In this document: positions 34,190 to 45,289 of the stretch, one piece after another | How positions within the stretch are numbered: position 1 is the first letter of the stretch | Layout of the letters: every line of letters begins with the position of its first letter | Assembly (NCBI GenBank): GCA_026724425.1 | Contig: JAIUCV010000083.1 | Span: 1,550,001 to 1,614,000 of the forward strand | From: Erythrophleum ivorense | Lineage: Eukaryota; Streptophyta; Magnoliopsida; Fabales; Fabaceae | DNA: 64,000 nucleotides | Direction: 5' to 3' | Position numbers and translations under genes: made by a program | Notes under the pieces: generated by a model | Seen by the model: the letters and a program-made list of their open reading frames with translations, nothing else | What the model was told of the DNA's origin: nothing | Database searches by the model: none

Positions 34190-34850
34190 CATTTTTCATG
34201 TGTGGGTCCACTTTCAAATTCAAAAAAAAAAGAATATATATATCCCATTCCATTTCCTCCTTTATCTCGAGAATTTCTCTTTCTCTCTTCTCTTCTTCTC
34301 TCTCTTTATTTATTTTTCTCATCTTCCTCGAGCTCCGTCACTCCATCTGGAACCATCTTCCTCTTCCAAAACCCTAGATCGAAGAATCCGATTATTTCTC
34401 GCTCATTCTTTCTCTTTGCTCCTGTCTCTCTCCACGACTTCAAGGTAATTCCTAAACCCTATATGTAAATTCGTGTTTCTAGTACTTTAGGATGATGAGA
34501 TAAAAAGGTTTGATGTAGAGAAGTATAAGGTAAGTGCTCAACTCTCAATCTCATTTATGTAATTAAAATTTATTAAAATCTCTTCATAAATTAGTTAATA
34601 TATCTTCATATGCAAAATGATGTTTCCACTGGCGCATTCTTTGGTTTTATGTTGTCGACGAAGAATTTGCAAGGTTAAGGAAGGAGGTGGATGAGCAGAC
34701 TAAGCATATTTGAATCCTCTCATGTCTTGAGTTTCAAGTGAATCAAATGAGGGAGGAGCTGAAAAACCAGCGTGCAATGGCCAAGTTGAAGGAGACCGTG
34801 TCAGAAATTGTGAAGAATATCTTCAATGAGTGGTGAGCTTAATGTAATAG
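34190..34850 (+). other. 5' UTR-like leader and decayed coiled-coil fragment
   Basis: TC-rich sequence at about 34230-34440 ends at a plausible donor (aaggtaattc). At about 34660-34837 the plus strand reads EEFARLRKEVDEQTKHI, a stop, then NQMREELKNQRAMAKLKETV and EIVKNIFNEW, a heptad-like coiled coil. I do not recognise the protein. It may be a remnant of a transposon accessory gene. Confidence 0.4.
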
Positions 34851-34980
34851 TTCTTAATGTGTTTTCCAAAACCCTAGACCTTAATGTAATGTAATATTAA
34901 CAATATCCTATTTCTGTGTTTGGCTTTGTAGTAGACCTTAATCCTATATCATATTATGATTTGTGTGTTTCGTTTCTATT

Positions 34981-35345
34981 TTGTTAGTTTTTTGAAGTTT
35001 TACCAGTAGTACAAAATGAAAACAAACTTAGTTTTTCCTAATTTTACGAGTAATACAAAATGAAAACAAACATAATTTTTCGAAGTTTTACCAGTAGCAC
35101 TAAATGAAAACAAACATAGTTTTTCCTAATTTTACGAGTAGCACTAAATCAAAACAAACATAATTTCCTAGTTTTACGAGTAGCACTAAATCAAAACAAA
35201 CATAGTTTCCCTAGTTTTACGAGTACCATTAAACCAAAACAAACTTAGTTTTCCCTAGTTTTACGAATAGCACTAAATGAAAACAAACATAGTTTTTCGA
35301 AGTTTTACCAGTAGTACAAAATGAAAATAAACTTAGTTTTTCCTA
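34981..35345. repeat. Tandem array of about 45-bp units, about eight copies
   Basis: Each unit has the form agttttacgagtagcac, then aaatcaaaacaaacatag, alternating 'gaagttttaccagta' and 'cctagttttacgagta' variants. The array lies at the 3' end of the minus-strand DUF287-type gene. A related agttttaccagt motif recurs in that gene's intron near 46.7 kb. Confidence 0.85.
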
Positions 35346-35383
35346 GTTTTTCGAAGTTTCGTCCCTCAGCCTTGTAGTCATCC

Positions 35384-35600
35384 TTGTTGGCTCTATTGGC
35401 TTCTTATCCTCCTTTAGCCTCTTGTTAATTTCATCTCTTTGCCGTTTGTCATGTGTCCTCTTTTTTTATTTCATCTTAGTGCGCTTAAGCCTTGGTTTAG
35501 GGTCAGGAATAGCGACTTCTGATGCTTCTTCCACGGTCTCCTACAAACGAATACAATATTTGTTAAGGTCCAAAAATATGATTTTCTCATCTTCTAATAT
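35384..35600 (-). pseudogene. DUF287-type (VANDAL accessory) gene, 3' part
   Basis: The minus strand reads RTHDKRQRDEINKRLKEDKK, PIEPTRMTTRLRDETSKN and a stop. This charged tail fits the end of the gene whose 5' part lies at 47205-45810. The two are separated by the CACTA insertion with target duplication tat. In the reading toward the insertion the frame contains a stop (after KRTKMK), so it is dead. Confidence 0.55.
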
Positions 35601-35619
35601 CACTACAAGAAATATAGGC

Positions 35620-36065
35620 CATTTGCGACGGAAACTCCCGTCACATTTCCGTCGCAAAGTTTCCGTCGCAAATGACTATTTGCAACGGATTTGCGAGACA
35701 AAAATTTTCGTCGCAAATCGTTCGTCGCAATGAGTTTTCCGTCGCAACTCCATCGCAAGATTGCGATGGAAGCTTCTCCGTCGCAAAGTTGCGATGAAAT
35801 TAATTTCGTCGCAATATTGCGACGCATTTACGACCATATTTATTCAGTCGCAAGTTTGCGACGGATTGCGATGGAATACGGTCCGTCGCAATCCGTAGCA
35901 AACTTGCGACGGAATTGATTCCGTCGCAAGTTTGCGACGAAATAGAATCCATCGCAAGTTTGCGACAGAATCAATCCATCGCAAACTTGCGACGGGATTG
36001 ATTCCGTCGCAAACTTGCGACTCAAACTATCCATCGCAAACTTGCGACAGAATCAATTCCGTCGC
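35620..36065. repeat. CACTA 1 left subterminal repeats
   Basis: Many copies of the about 10-bp motif TTGCGACGGA or its complement TCCGTCGCAA occur, often in palindromic pairs. This is the usual transposase-binding array of CACTA elements. Confidence 0.88.
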
Positions 36066-36185
36066 AAGTTTTTAATTTTTTAATTTTTAATTTTTCAATT
36101 ATTAAATTGGTTTTTTATTTTTTTTTGTTTTTTGATAAATAAATAAAATTAAAAAAAACGAAATTAAATTTTTATTCAAATATCA

Positions 36186-37858
36186 TTAAACAAAAATATT
36201 CATAAATAACACAAAAAAACAATAAAACGAAAAGTAAAAATCGACGGATGGTCCGCTGTTTGCTGCTGCTTTTGACGCAAACGGCTCATAATCTCCTTGA
36301 GCTTGTGCGCTTAAGTAGTCGAAGATCTCTTCGAACGCCGCAACCTTCGTCTTTGTTGTAGTCAATTCTGTCTTTGTTGCAGTCAATTCCTCCTTCAACA
36401 CAGCAACCTCGTTGGGATCCGGGAACCGACTCGAAGCGGAACCGCAAACATAACCGCTCCCAAGATCGATTTGGGATTGAAGAGAACCAACCCCCCAAAT
36501 CTTCCCTTTTCTACGGGGAGCGGACTGAAAAACCAAAAAAAACATTGAAATTAAGAAGCCAACAATATACATAAGAATAAAAATAATTTAAACTAAAAAA
36601 TTGATACAAATTTACCTGAAGAAAAACCTTGTTCTTCACGGCCACGGAAGAACCAGAAGCGACGCTCTCGGGATCATCATTCTGAGTCAACTCTTGTAGT
36701 TTTGAGTTAACGTCGTTGTAGAGCTCCTCAGAATCGTCATCCAGGAAAGTGCCATCCGGATTCCGTTTGGCATACGCGAGAACAGCCAGCAAATCCGTCT
36801 CTGATTCCCCTTGTTCCTCGGCCTATAAAATAATTTTTGATTTCATAAAAATGATAAGAAATAAATGAAACAAAAAATATTGTTAAAAAATAATTAGAAA
36901 AAAACTTACAATCATTCGGCCGCAGGCTAGGTAAGAAGTTCGGCCGGATCGATGTGTAGAATTTTTGCTCTTCCCTCGAGCGGACTTACTGTTTTCACTC
37001 ATTTTCTGGTGATCAGGATCCAACGAGTAAGCAACCAAGCCCTCCCACACATTCTGATCAAAGTGAAGTGGCTTCGCAGCATCACCCTTAGCCATCCACG
37101 ACTTCTTCCATTGATGTACCATATCGGGTAACCAATCATGGACTTTGGCGCAGAACTCACGGTAAACATTCTCGGTAAAGCCAGACTCCCAGTGATACTT
37201 GCGCTTGAAAAAAAAAATCAAAAAACAATGATATAATGTTAGTGATCAGCAATAAGAAAATATTTTTAAAAATTAATAAAAAAATACATTAAAACTTACA
37301 GCAGAAGTAGAGAACCAACGTTGAAGAACGGGTTCCTTCACATCCTTCCACCGGGAAAAATCATCTTGGTAATCTTTTTCAAAGATTTCCGTAACTGCTG
37401 AAGCGACGGACGAATCATGAGAGAACCTGAAAAAGAAAACAATACACTTTAACATTTTAAATTGTACAATATAAAATAAAACAAAAACTAATAAAAATTA
37501 AAAAGTACATACCATAAAGTTCTCGGTGGGCGGTGTGGATGAAGATGAGGGAGGAGATCATGACCGGGCTCCTCTAAAATCTCCCTCATGGCCGCATAAA
37601 ATGGGGCTCTAGCGGCCTCAACCGCGGCCTCAACTGCGACTGCCTGACGAGGTGGGGAAGGAGACCGAGACCGTACCCGCTGTTGCTGCTCCCGTCCCGT
37701 AGAACCATGGGAACTACTAGCAGTGTGCCCGTGACTCCTCATGGGAACGGAACGACCACCACGGGAACCCCAAGAACCACCACGGGAACCCCAGAACCAC
37801 CACGGCCCCTGGATCCTCCCTGACTCAGGAACTCCTGGTAAGAGTTTTGTTGCTCCAT
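36186..37858 (-). pseudogene. CACTA 1 TnpA-like protein (Transposase_24 type), one frameshift
   Basis: The five probable exons are 37858-37511 (approximately), 37426-37300, 37203-36910, about 36825-36616 and about 36530-36186. The N-terminus is glutamine/glycine/arginine-rich (MEQQNSYQEFLSQGG). The central domain reads WKDVKEPVLQRWFSTSA, YHWESGFTENVYREF and WEGLVAYSLDPDHQ, the plant En/Spm accessory family. A C-terminal coiled coil has ELTATKTELTTTKTKVAAFE. One base appears missing in the Gly-rich start (about 37770-37800), shifting the frame before MRSHGHTASSSHG. Otherwise it is open. It is expected to bind the subterminal motifs and act in transposition or derepression. Confidence 0.72.
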
Positions 37859-37864
37859 CTCCAA

Positions 37865-38455
37865 TAAATTAAAAAAGTAAAATTAAAAGTAACAATAATA
37901 ATTGTACAAAAAAAAAAAATACACTAATAATTAATAATTATTCTAATAATCACAGAATTGTATAAAAATTACTCTAAAATTAAAATAAAACAATACTAAA
38001 ACTAATCTAATGTTACATCAACAAATTAAATTCTAGAAACTAAAATAGTTAGGAACATTCTAAATTCTAAAACTAATATAATCACATTACCAAACAATCT
38101 AACTAATATAATCACATTCTAAAATTCTAAATTCTAAAACTAATCTAATTTAATTATCTAACAATCTAACAAACTAATCAACAATCTAACCTAAACTAAT
38201 TACCTAACTAATCCATCTAGCTAATTTTATCTAACAATAGGAACATTCAAAATTCTAAAACTAATATAATCACATTACCAAACAATCTAACTAATATAAT
38301 CACACTACTAATATAATCACATTCTAAAATTCTAAATTCTAAAACTAATCTAATTTAATTATCTAACAATCTAACAAACTAATCAACAATCTAACCTAAA
38401 CTAATTATCTAACTAATCTATGTAGCTAATTTTATCTAACAATATTTTTTTAACA
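37865..38455. repeat. AT-rich region with internal direct repeats
   Basis: Blocks such as ctaatctaatttaattatct and actaatataatcacatt recur two or three times between about 38070 and 38400 (for example 38150 and 38350). Nothing coding is seen. Confidence 0.6.
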
Positions 38456-38499
38456 AAATTAGGAAAAAAAAAAAAAAATTCAGAGGAAGAGTTAACCCT

Positions 38500-39000
38500 C
38501 GGCGGCGGCGGCGACGAGTCGACGGCGGCAGTTGCTGGCGGTGGTGGCTGACGGCGAGATGAGGCGACGGCGGCGGATCTGCGGTCTGCGCGGATGACCG
38601 GATCTGCGGTCTGCTGCGGAGTGGAAGAAGGCGACGGGAAGGGAAGAAGGCGGCGGCGGTCGGGAAGAAGGCGCCGGTGACGGAGAAGAAGAAGCTGGCG
38701 GCGGCGGCGGATCTGCGGTCTGCGCGGATGACCGGATCTGCGGTCTACTGCGGAGGGGAAGAAGGCGGCGGTCGGGAAGAAGGCGGCGGCGGTCGGGAAG
38801 AAGGCGGCGGCGGTCGGGAAGAAGGCGGCGGCGGTCGGGAAGAAGGCGCCGGTGACGGAGAAGAAGAAGCTGGCGGCGGTCGGAGAAGAAGAAGAAGGTG
38901 CCGGTCGGAGAAGAAGACGGTGGCGGCGGTCGGAGACGAAGAAGAATGCGCTGGTCGGAGAAAAAGTGGAAGGCGGCGAAAAATCGAGCGGATGGGGTCG
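38500..39000. repeat. GC-rich minisatellite inside CACTA 1
   Basis: The 21-bp unit ggcggcggcggtcgggaag(aa) repeats about four times at about 38756-38850. Longer imperfect copies of the ggatctgcggtctgc block lie at about 38575 and 38715. It creates long open frames on both strands that have no protein-like character. It lies upstream of the TnpA-type gene. Confidence 0.8.
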
Positions 39001-39029
39001 ATTTGAGCTCCGCTCAAACCCGACGCTTC

Positions 39030-39292
39030 GCGTATATAGGAAATATCTGTCCCTCGCAAATCCATCACAACTTTGCGCTGGATTTACGATAAACATGTTG
39101 GAAACCCTAATCATGTTCGGATTAGGGTTTCGAACATGTTCCTCACAAATCCTTCGCAATTTTGCGATGGATTTGCGATGGAAATGCCCCATTCCATAGC
39201 AATTCCGTCGCAAATTTGCGATGGCTTTGCGACGGAAATCACCGAGCCATCGCAATTCCGTCGCAAATATGCGATCGATTTGCGATGGAAAC
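39030..39292. repeat. CACTA 1 internal motif block, TnpA-proximal
   Basis: It has the same GCGACGGA/GCGATGGA motifs as the element ends, here 260 bp long and upstream of the TnpA-type gene. It ends at telomere-like tttagggtttaggg (39295-39312). Confidence 0.75.
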
Positions 39293-39507
39293 TTAGGGTT
39301 TAGGGTTTAGGGATTTGATAACGGAGTAATAAGGGTTGTAGATATTGAATATATATGCTTATTAGTAGATGAATTTGAATATGAATATAGATATTGAACA
39401 TTCATACATATATATATACATGGTCGATGTTTCAACAAAACCGTTTGTAATGTTATATACGTCGTAAGCTTCAATGAGTTTGATATGTACGTAGTTCAAG
39501 AGAAACG

Positions 39508-40238
39508 TATTTTATTTAGTAAAAAGATTTTAGGGTTGAATTATACAGTACATAATAAGATTATATTACCCAAAAACCTTGTTATAAGAAAAATAGGAAA
39601 CCCTAAACCCTAAAACTTGAGTTTCCATGGCAAAATCGTCGCAAATTTGCGAGGGAATTGCGATGGAAAGCGAAAAATTTAACGATCCATCGCAATTCCG
39701 TCGCAAAATTGCGACGGCTTTGCGATGAAAATCAAAAAAGTAAACAATGCATCGGAATTCCGTCGCTAATTTGCGATGGAATTGCGATGGAAACATAAAA
39801 ATTTTAATATCCATCGCAATTCAATCGCAACCTTGCGACGGACTTGCGATGGATATAAAAATTTTTATGTTTCCATCGCAATTCTCCGCTAGATTTGACG
39901 TCCCCGGGTGGCTTTTTGTTCCAACCACCGCCACTGTTGTTTCCGATATCCCCCTGATCGTTGCCGGTTCCCCAAGCTGCTTTGTTATCATTTCCGGGTT
40001 TGTCATTGGAGTTAGAACCCCAGCTAGACCAGTTTCCGGCAGAGGATGAATCAGTGGAAGGCTTTCTAGTGTTTGATTATAGTATTTGAATCCACCGTCA
40101 TCCTTCTTACCCCAAGAAGATCCACCGTCATCTTTCTTACCTCAAGAAGATCCACCGTCATCCTACTTACCCCATGTTGATCCGCCGTCATCTTTTTTAC
40201 CCCTAGAATGAAGATCCATGATCAACATGGGGTACAAA
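39508..40238. repeat. Tandem duplication inside CACTA 1, unit 1 (731 bp)
   Basis: It begins gtattttatttag and ends with ggggtacaaa. It is followed directly by a near-identical unit (40239-40982, with one extra 12-base insertion). Each unit holds an aaaccctaaaccct box, a GCGATGGA motif block and an SPT5L-like fragment on the minus strand. Confidence 0.92.
39890..40220 (-). pseudogene. Captured SPT5L/KTF1-like WG-repeat fragment, copy 1
   Basis: The minus strand reads SSWGKKDDGG-type units, then after a frame change SSWGSNSNDKPGNDNKAAWG, TGNDQGDIGNNSGGGWNKKP and PGDVKSS. This resembles the extreme C-terminus of SPT5L/KTF1, whose WG/GW repeats bind AGO4 in RNA-directed DNA methylation. It ends abruptly where CACTA motif DNA (gagaattgcgatgg) begins. 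There is no start codon or intact frame. Confidence 0.8.
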
Positions 40239-40982
40239 GTATTTTATTTAGTAAAAAGATTTTAGGGTTGAATTATACAGTACATAATAAGATTATATTA
40301 CCCAAAAACCTTGTTATAAGAAAAATAGGAAACCCTAAACCCTAAAACTTGAGTTTCCATCGCAAAATCGTCGCAAATTTGCGAGGGAATTGCGATGGAA
40401 AGCGAAAAATTTAACGATCCATCGCAATTCCGTCGCAAAATTGCGACGGCTTTGCGATGAAAATCGAAAAAGTAAACAATGCATCGGAATTCCGTCGCTA
40501 ATTTGCGATGGAATTGCGATGGAAACATAAAAATTTTAATATCCATCGCAATTCAATCGCAACCTTGCGACGGACTTGCGATGGATATAAAATTTTTTAT
40601 GTTTCCATCGCAATTCCATCGCAATTCTCCGCTAGATTTGACGTCCCCGGGTGGCTTTTTGTTCCAACCACCGCCACTGTTGTTTCCGATATCCCCCTGA
40701 TCGTTGCCGGTTCCCCAAGCTGCTTTGTTATCATTTCCGGGTTTGTCATTGGAGTTAGAACCCAAGCTAGACCAGTTTCCGGCAGAGGATGAATCGGTGG
40801 AAGGCTTTCTAGTGTTTGATTATAGTATTTGAATCCACCGTCATCCTTCTTACCCCAAGAAGATCCACCGTCATCTTTCTTACCTCAACAAGATCGACCG
40901 TCATCCTACTTACCCCATGTTGATCCGCCGTCATCTTTTTTACCCCTAGAATGAAGATCCATGATCAACATGGGGTACAAAG
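40239..40982. repeat. Tandem duplication inside CACTA 1, unit 2
   Basis: This is the second unit of the 0.73-kb duplication. Its captured fragment forms the left arm of the inverted repeat. Confidence 0.92.
40631..40946 (-). pseudogene. Captured SPT5L/KTF1-like fragment, copy 2 (left arm of inverted repeat)
   Basis: It has the same content as copy 1, read on the minus strand (NNSGGGWNKKPPGDVKSSG). It pairs with 40972-41287 as a 316-bp arm. The match ends at ctagatttgacgtc, next to CACTA motif DNA. Confidence 0.8.
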
Positions 40983-41287
40983 GATGACGGAGGATCAACA
41001 TGGGGTAAGAAGGATGACGGTGAATCTTCTTGAGGTAAGAAAGATGACGGTGGATCTTCTTGGGGTAAGAAGGATGACGGTGGATTCAAATACTATAATC
41101 AAACACTAGAAAGCATTCCACCGATTCATCCTCTGCCGGAAACTGGTCTAGCTGGGGTTCTAACTCCAATGACAAACCGGGAAATGATAACAAAGCAGCT
41201 TGGGGTACCGGGAACGATCAGGGGGATATCGGAAACAACAGTGACGGCGGCTGGAACAAAAAGCCCCCCGGTGACGTCAAATCTAGC
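40631..41287. repeat. Inverted repeat: two 316-bp SPT5L-like arms, 25-bp loop
   Basis: Arms 40631-40946 and 40972-41287 are reverse complements with scattered mismatches. Both inner ends read ggggta toward the arm. The loop is 40947-40971. RNA from either strand would fold into a hairpin of over 300 bp, a size processed by plant Dicer-like enzymes (established for inverted-repeat genes; processing here is inference). Confidence 0.88.
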
Positions 41288-41389
41288 AGAGAAGCCGATA
41301 ACGCATGGGTCGCTAAAACAAACTCAAAATTGCCGTCATCAAGTGGCTCAGCGTGGGGAACCAGAGACAAGACATCTTCACGGTAAAAA
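40972..41389 (+). pseudogene. Captured SPT5L/KTF1-like fragment, copy 3 (right arm, longest)
   Basis: The plus strand reads STWGKKDDGESS, a stop, then GKKDDGGSSWGKKDDGG. After a frame change it reads SSSAGNWSSWGSNSNDKPG, NDNKAAWGTGNDQGDIGNN, DGGWNKKPPGDVKSSREADN, AWVAKTNSKLPSSSGSAWG and a stop after DKTSSR. The extra C-terminal part absent from copies 1 and 2 (about 41288-41384) makes this the copy closest to the source gene. The WG/GW pattern and the order of blocks match my memory of Arabidopsis SPT5L. A stop and a frameshift exclude a working protein. Confidence 0.83.
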
Positions 41390-41498
41390 ATGTTATCCTG
41401 AAATGACTTTTGTGTAGTCTTGTAAGTAAAAAGTTTGCGATGGAGTGACAATATATGTAAAATACAAACAACATAAAATACAAAGAAAAACCTTAAAG

Positions 41499-44400
41499 TT
41501 AATCAGAGTCAAGTTTATCGTCATTTTCATCGTCATTTTCAGATACGTAAGAGTTTTCATCGTGCTCCCGTTCTTCTTCATCAGTCTCAGACTCTTCGAA
41601 TTCATCGGCTTCTCCATCTTCAGTTGAATCGTCAACGACGTCTTCAACTTCTCTGTTCTCGGGGTCAACGTGTATAATATTTTCTGTGGATTCGATCGGG
41701 TTTGAAACTTCTGCAACTCTGTCATGCTGCATGGCCACTTCATCGTCTAAACCAACTACATAACCTCTTGGATTGACCTTTATGACCGATAACCAAGTCT
41801 CCCGTCTTTTCCTAACTCGAGGATAAGGAATAAAACACACTTGCTCTGCCTGCGATGCAAGGATGAAGGGTTCGAACTTGGAAAATTTCCGGTTTGCATT
41901 TACATCGGTGACACCTACCATCTCGTTTCTGCGAACCCCTCGACCTGGTGTCGGATCATACCAATCATATTTGAACATAATACATTTCAAGTTGATAATT
42001 CCTGGGTATGTGACCTCGATGATCTCTTGCAAAACTCCATAGAATTCTGTTTCGCCTGGTTCGCCCGGGACATGAATACCATAATTTGCGGTCGACTTTC
42101 GCATGTCATGCTTGTACGTATGAAAAATGTACCCGCGAGTACAGTACATTGGTGCTGTAGTGATCTTTCCTATTGGAGAGTTCACAATCTCATGCAGCCA
42201 CAGCGGTATTTGTTCCGGATGACAGCCCTCTCTCACCTATATAAAAACAAATGGTACAATCACACACATTAATTATATATAGTGTTAGGTTTTAGTTTAT
42301 ATATCACTAATTTGAAGAGAACTTACATAGTATTTTAACCATCCAGCAAAGTCACGTTCTTTGTACAACTCATACTCATGCTCTTGTAAACCATGGTATG
42401 TTTGGCGGATCAAATATGCTGCACAAAAATCTCGAGTTATATATAAATATATATAAACGTATGATCAAAGTTACCTCTCAAATTGGTGCACTTCATCCAG
42501 ATTACGCAATATGTAATTGTGAGCCGCTCTCAAATCTTCATGGTCCCACGATTTTTCCTTCAATTTTCCAGCAAGTCTGCCTATTTCTTTGAAGATGCTG
42601 GGGACAACATGCCTATAAACAGTAAGACGCGAAGTTAGATGTTTCCTCTGTCAAACTTCCTTGTACTATGGATCCCTCAACTTTTGCAAGGTTTTTGGCT
42701 TTTCCCTTCAAGTGTCCCATAAAACGCTCAAACGAATACATCCACATGAATTGCACAGGCCCCCCGAGATCTGCCTCATATGGCAAATGTACCGTTAGGT
42801 GTTCCATCACGTCGAAGAATGAAGGAGGGAAGATTTTCTCCATGTTACATAACAAGAGAGCAATGTTTTTTTTTTAACTTCTCTACCCCGTCTTCTCTCA
42901 GTGTTCGCGTGCAAAGATCTCGGAAAAACGCCCCAATACCTATAATATAAACACCATAAACAAATTAATAAAAACATATATATTTAATTATGTACATAAA
43001 CTCAATTAAAAGAAATGTAAATACTTGTTTACCAGCAATTGCTTCGTGGACATGAGACGGCAATAGCTCTTGTAATGCAAACGGTAGTAGTCGCTGCATG
43101 AAAACATGGCAATCGTGGCTCTTCATACCAGAAAAGTTTTGTCCTTGCTCTATACATCGTGAGAATTTGGAAACATATCCATCCGGAAATCTCTTCCCAT
43201 CTGCAGATAATCGAAAACTCGGAATTGGCTGTTTGCCGTCTCTAGTAATCTCCAACTTGCTTCTTTTGCATATATCTGCTAAGTCCAGCCTCGATTTCAT
43301 ATTGTCTTTACTTTTTCCTTGGACATTCAAAATGGTATGCATGATGTTATCAAAAAAATTCTTCTCGATATGCATAACGTCAAGATTATGTCGCAAAAGG
43401 TGATTCTTCCAATATGGGAGTTCCCAGAATATACTTTTTTGTGCCAATTGTGTGCTTGTCCATATCCGTCAGGCATGTTTGCAGTACAATGCCAATTGCC
43501 CCCACGTTTGCATGTTTCCTCACCACCATAATAATCGATCTGATCAAGCAAATCCTGTCCCGAAAGATAATCCGAAGGGGGACCGCGGACAGCTTTATTC
43601 TTCGTAAATAAAACCTTGTTCTTTCGGTACTTGTGATTGATAGGAAGAAAACGACGGTGACAATCAAACCAACAAGGTTTTCTTCCACGCCTCAGCTGAA
43701 ATGCTTCTGCCTAATTCAAACAGTGTGGACACGATAGTCTTCCGTGCGTAGTCCACCCCGACAACATTCCATACGCTGGAAAGTCACTAATCGTCCACAA
43801 TAATACTGCGCGCATGTTGAAGTTTTGTTGCTGCGAGTAATCAAATGTGCAGACTCCTGAATACCACAGTTGTTTCAACTCATCGATCAAAGGTTGCAGA
43901 AATACATCTAGGGATCGCTTCGGATGCTTTGGACCTTGCACTAAAATAGTTAAGAACAAAAATTCTCCCTGCATGCACATTGTCGGCGGAAGATTATATG
44001 GCGTCACTATGACGGGCCATAGCGAATATTGTCTCCCTGACATACCAAATTGACTAAATCCGTCTTTGCATAATTCTAGATAAACATTCCTGGACTCATT
44101 AGCAAAGTTTGAATGTACCGTCTGAAAGTGTTTCCACGCCTTTGCATCTGAGGGATGTGTTATCTCTCCATGATGTGTGGAATGTTCTGCATGCCATCTC
44201 ATTGACGCTGACGTCATTTCCGATTGGTATAACCGTTTCAATCTTTCGGTGATTGGCAAGTACCACATACATTGGTAAGGGACCCGCCTCCTTCCAATAG
44301 TGGGTTTGTATCTCGGCTTCCCACAAAATCGACATTCCTGCAGCTTATCATATCATCTTTCCAGAAAATCATGCAATTGTCAATGCATACATCAATCATT

Positions 44401-45148
44401 TCATAAGGTAACCCAAGACCCGCAACCAACTTCTGTATTTCATAGTAATTACCAGCAGAAAGATTATCTTCCGGTAAATACTCTTGAAATAGTCCAGCCC
44501 ACTTATCCATGTTACTTTCGCTGCTGTTATCCTCACTTTTAATTTTCATCATCCTAGCTGCTAGTGACAATCTAGAAAGTCCCTCTCTACACCCATCGTA
44601 AAGTGGTTGATTTGCAGCATCTAACATATCATAAAACTTTTGTGCTTCAATGTTGGGTTCTTCCAAAATTGCTTCCATAGGATTATCAGCAAGAACATGT
44701 GTAGTTTCATGAAATGCATCTGTAGCCATATCATGAAACCTATTCCCTTGCTGATACCCAATATCATTTCCCAATATATCAGGATGACCATAATCATAGC
44801 TACCGCTATAATTATGTTCTTCAACCCCTTGACTCGAACCACTATTTCCCGCTTCATAGTGAGTAGTATTATAATGATTTTCCCCATGAAAATACCATAC
44901 ATAATAGTTTGGTACAAATCCTCTATTAAATACATGTTTTTTAACAGTATCAACAACGATATATATATTTTGTTCCTACATTTCTCACAGGGACAAAATA
45001 TTTTACCAGTTTGCATTGCATGTGGTATGTTTTGTGCTTGGTTAAAGAATCCATGTAATCCTTCAACAAACTCTCTCCTCACTTCACCGGTCCCTGGATC
45101 TCTTTGATTGTACATCCAGCTTCGTAACTCATATATTCCGTAACTCAT
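41499..45148 (-). pseudogene. CACTA 1 TnpD transposase, decayed
   Basis: In order on the minus strand: a transposase-associated domain from ATG 45148 (ELRSWMYNQRDPGTGEV, KIFCPCEKCRN); the Tnp2 catalytic region (GLPYEMIDVCIDNCMIFW, MWYLPITERLKRLYQ, HPSDAKAWKHFQ, YGMLSGWTTHGRLSCPHC); and YWKNHLLRHNLDVMHIEKNF. DUF4218 follows at about 42855-42613 (FFDVMEHLTVHLPYEADLGG), then DUF4216 at about 42236-41499 (YDWYDPTPGRGVRRNEMVG, FEPFILASQAEQVCF). Breaks include a frameshift in an AT-dinucleotide run near 44960, another near 44250, a stop at about 43712 and a shift near 43450. The protein cannot be made as one piece. Confidence 0.85.
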
Positions 45149-45289
45149 TTTTTTAGTGTTTTATTTTTTTTCCCTCTTTTTTTTGTTTTCTTCCCTCTCT
45201 TTTTTTTTTTTCTTTCTCCTCTTCCCTCTCTTCCCCTTCTTTTGTTTTTGATTTGCGAATTGTTTCAATGAACGTTTCGCTATTTATAG

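Noticed and set aside
34077..34470. Serine/leucine/phenylalanine-rich frames in the TC-rich stretch
   Set aside because: Several overlapping frames are equally open because of low complexity. The context and the aaggtaattc donor fit an untranslated leader better.
35620..36065. Regularly spaced short repeats that could suggest a CRISPR-like array
   Set aside because: Repeats occur in both orientations with irregular spacing and lie at transposon ends with CACTA termini. This is a plant nuclear region, so they are subterminal transposase-binding motifs.
38413..39255. Long open frame of 280 codons on the minus strand
   Set aside because: It is produced by the GC-rich minisatellite and CACTA motif DNA. 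Composition is simple repeats (FFPTAAAFFPTAA) with no protein-like domain, and long frames occur on the opposite strand too.
40978..41417. A functional SPT5L-like protein encoded in the CACTA element
   Set aside because: The captured sequence has a stop and a frame change within 140 bp and no start. It can only act as RNA or remain inert.
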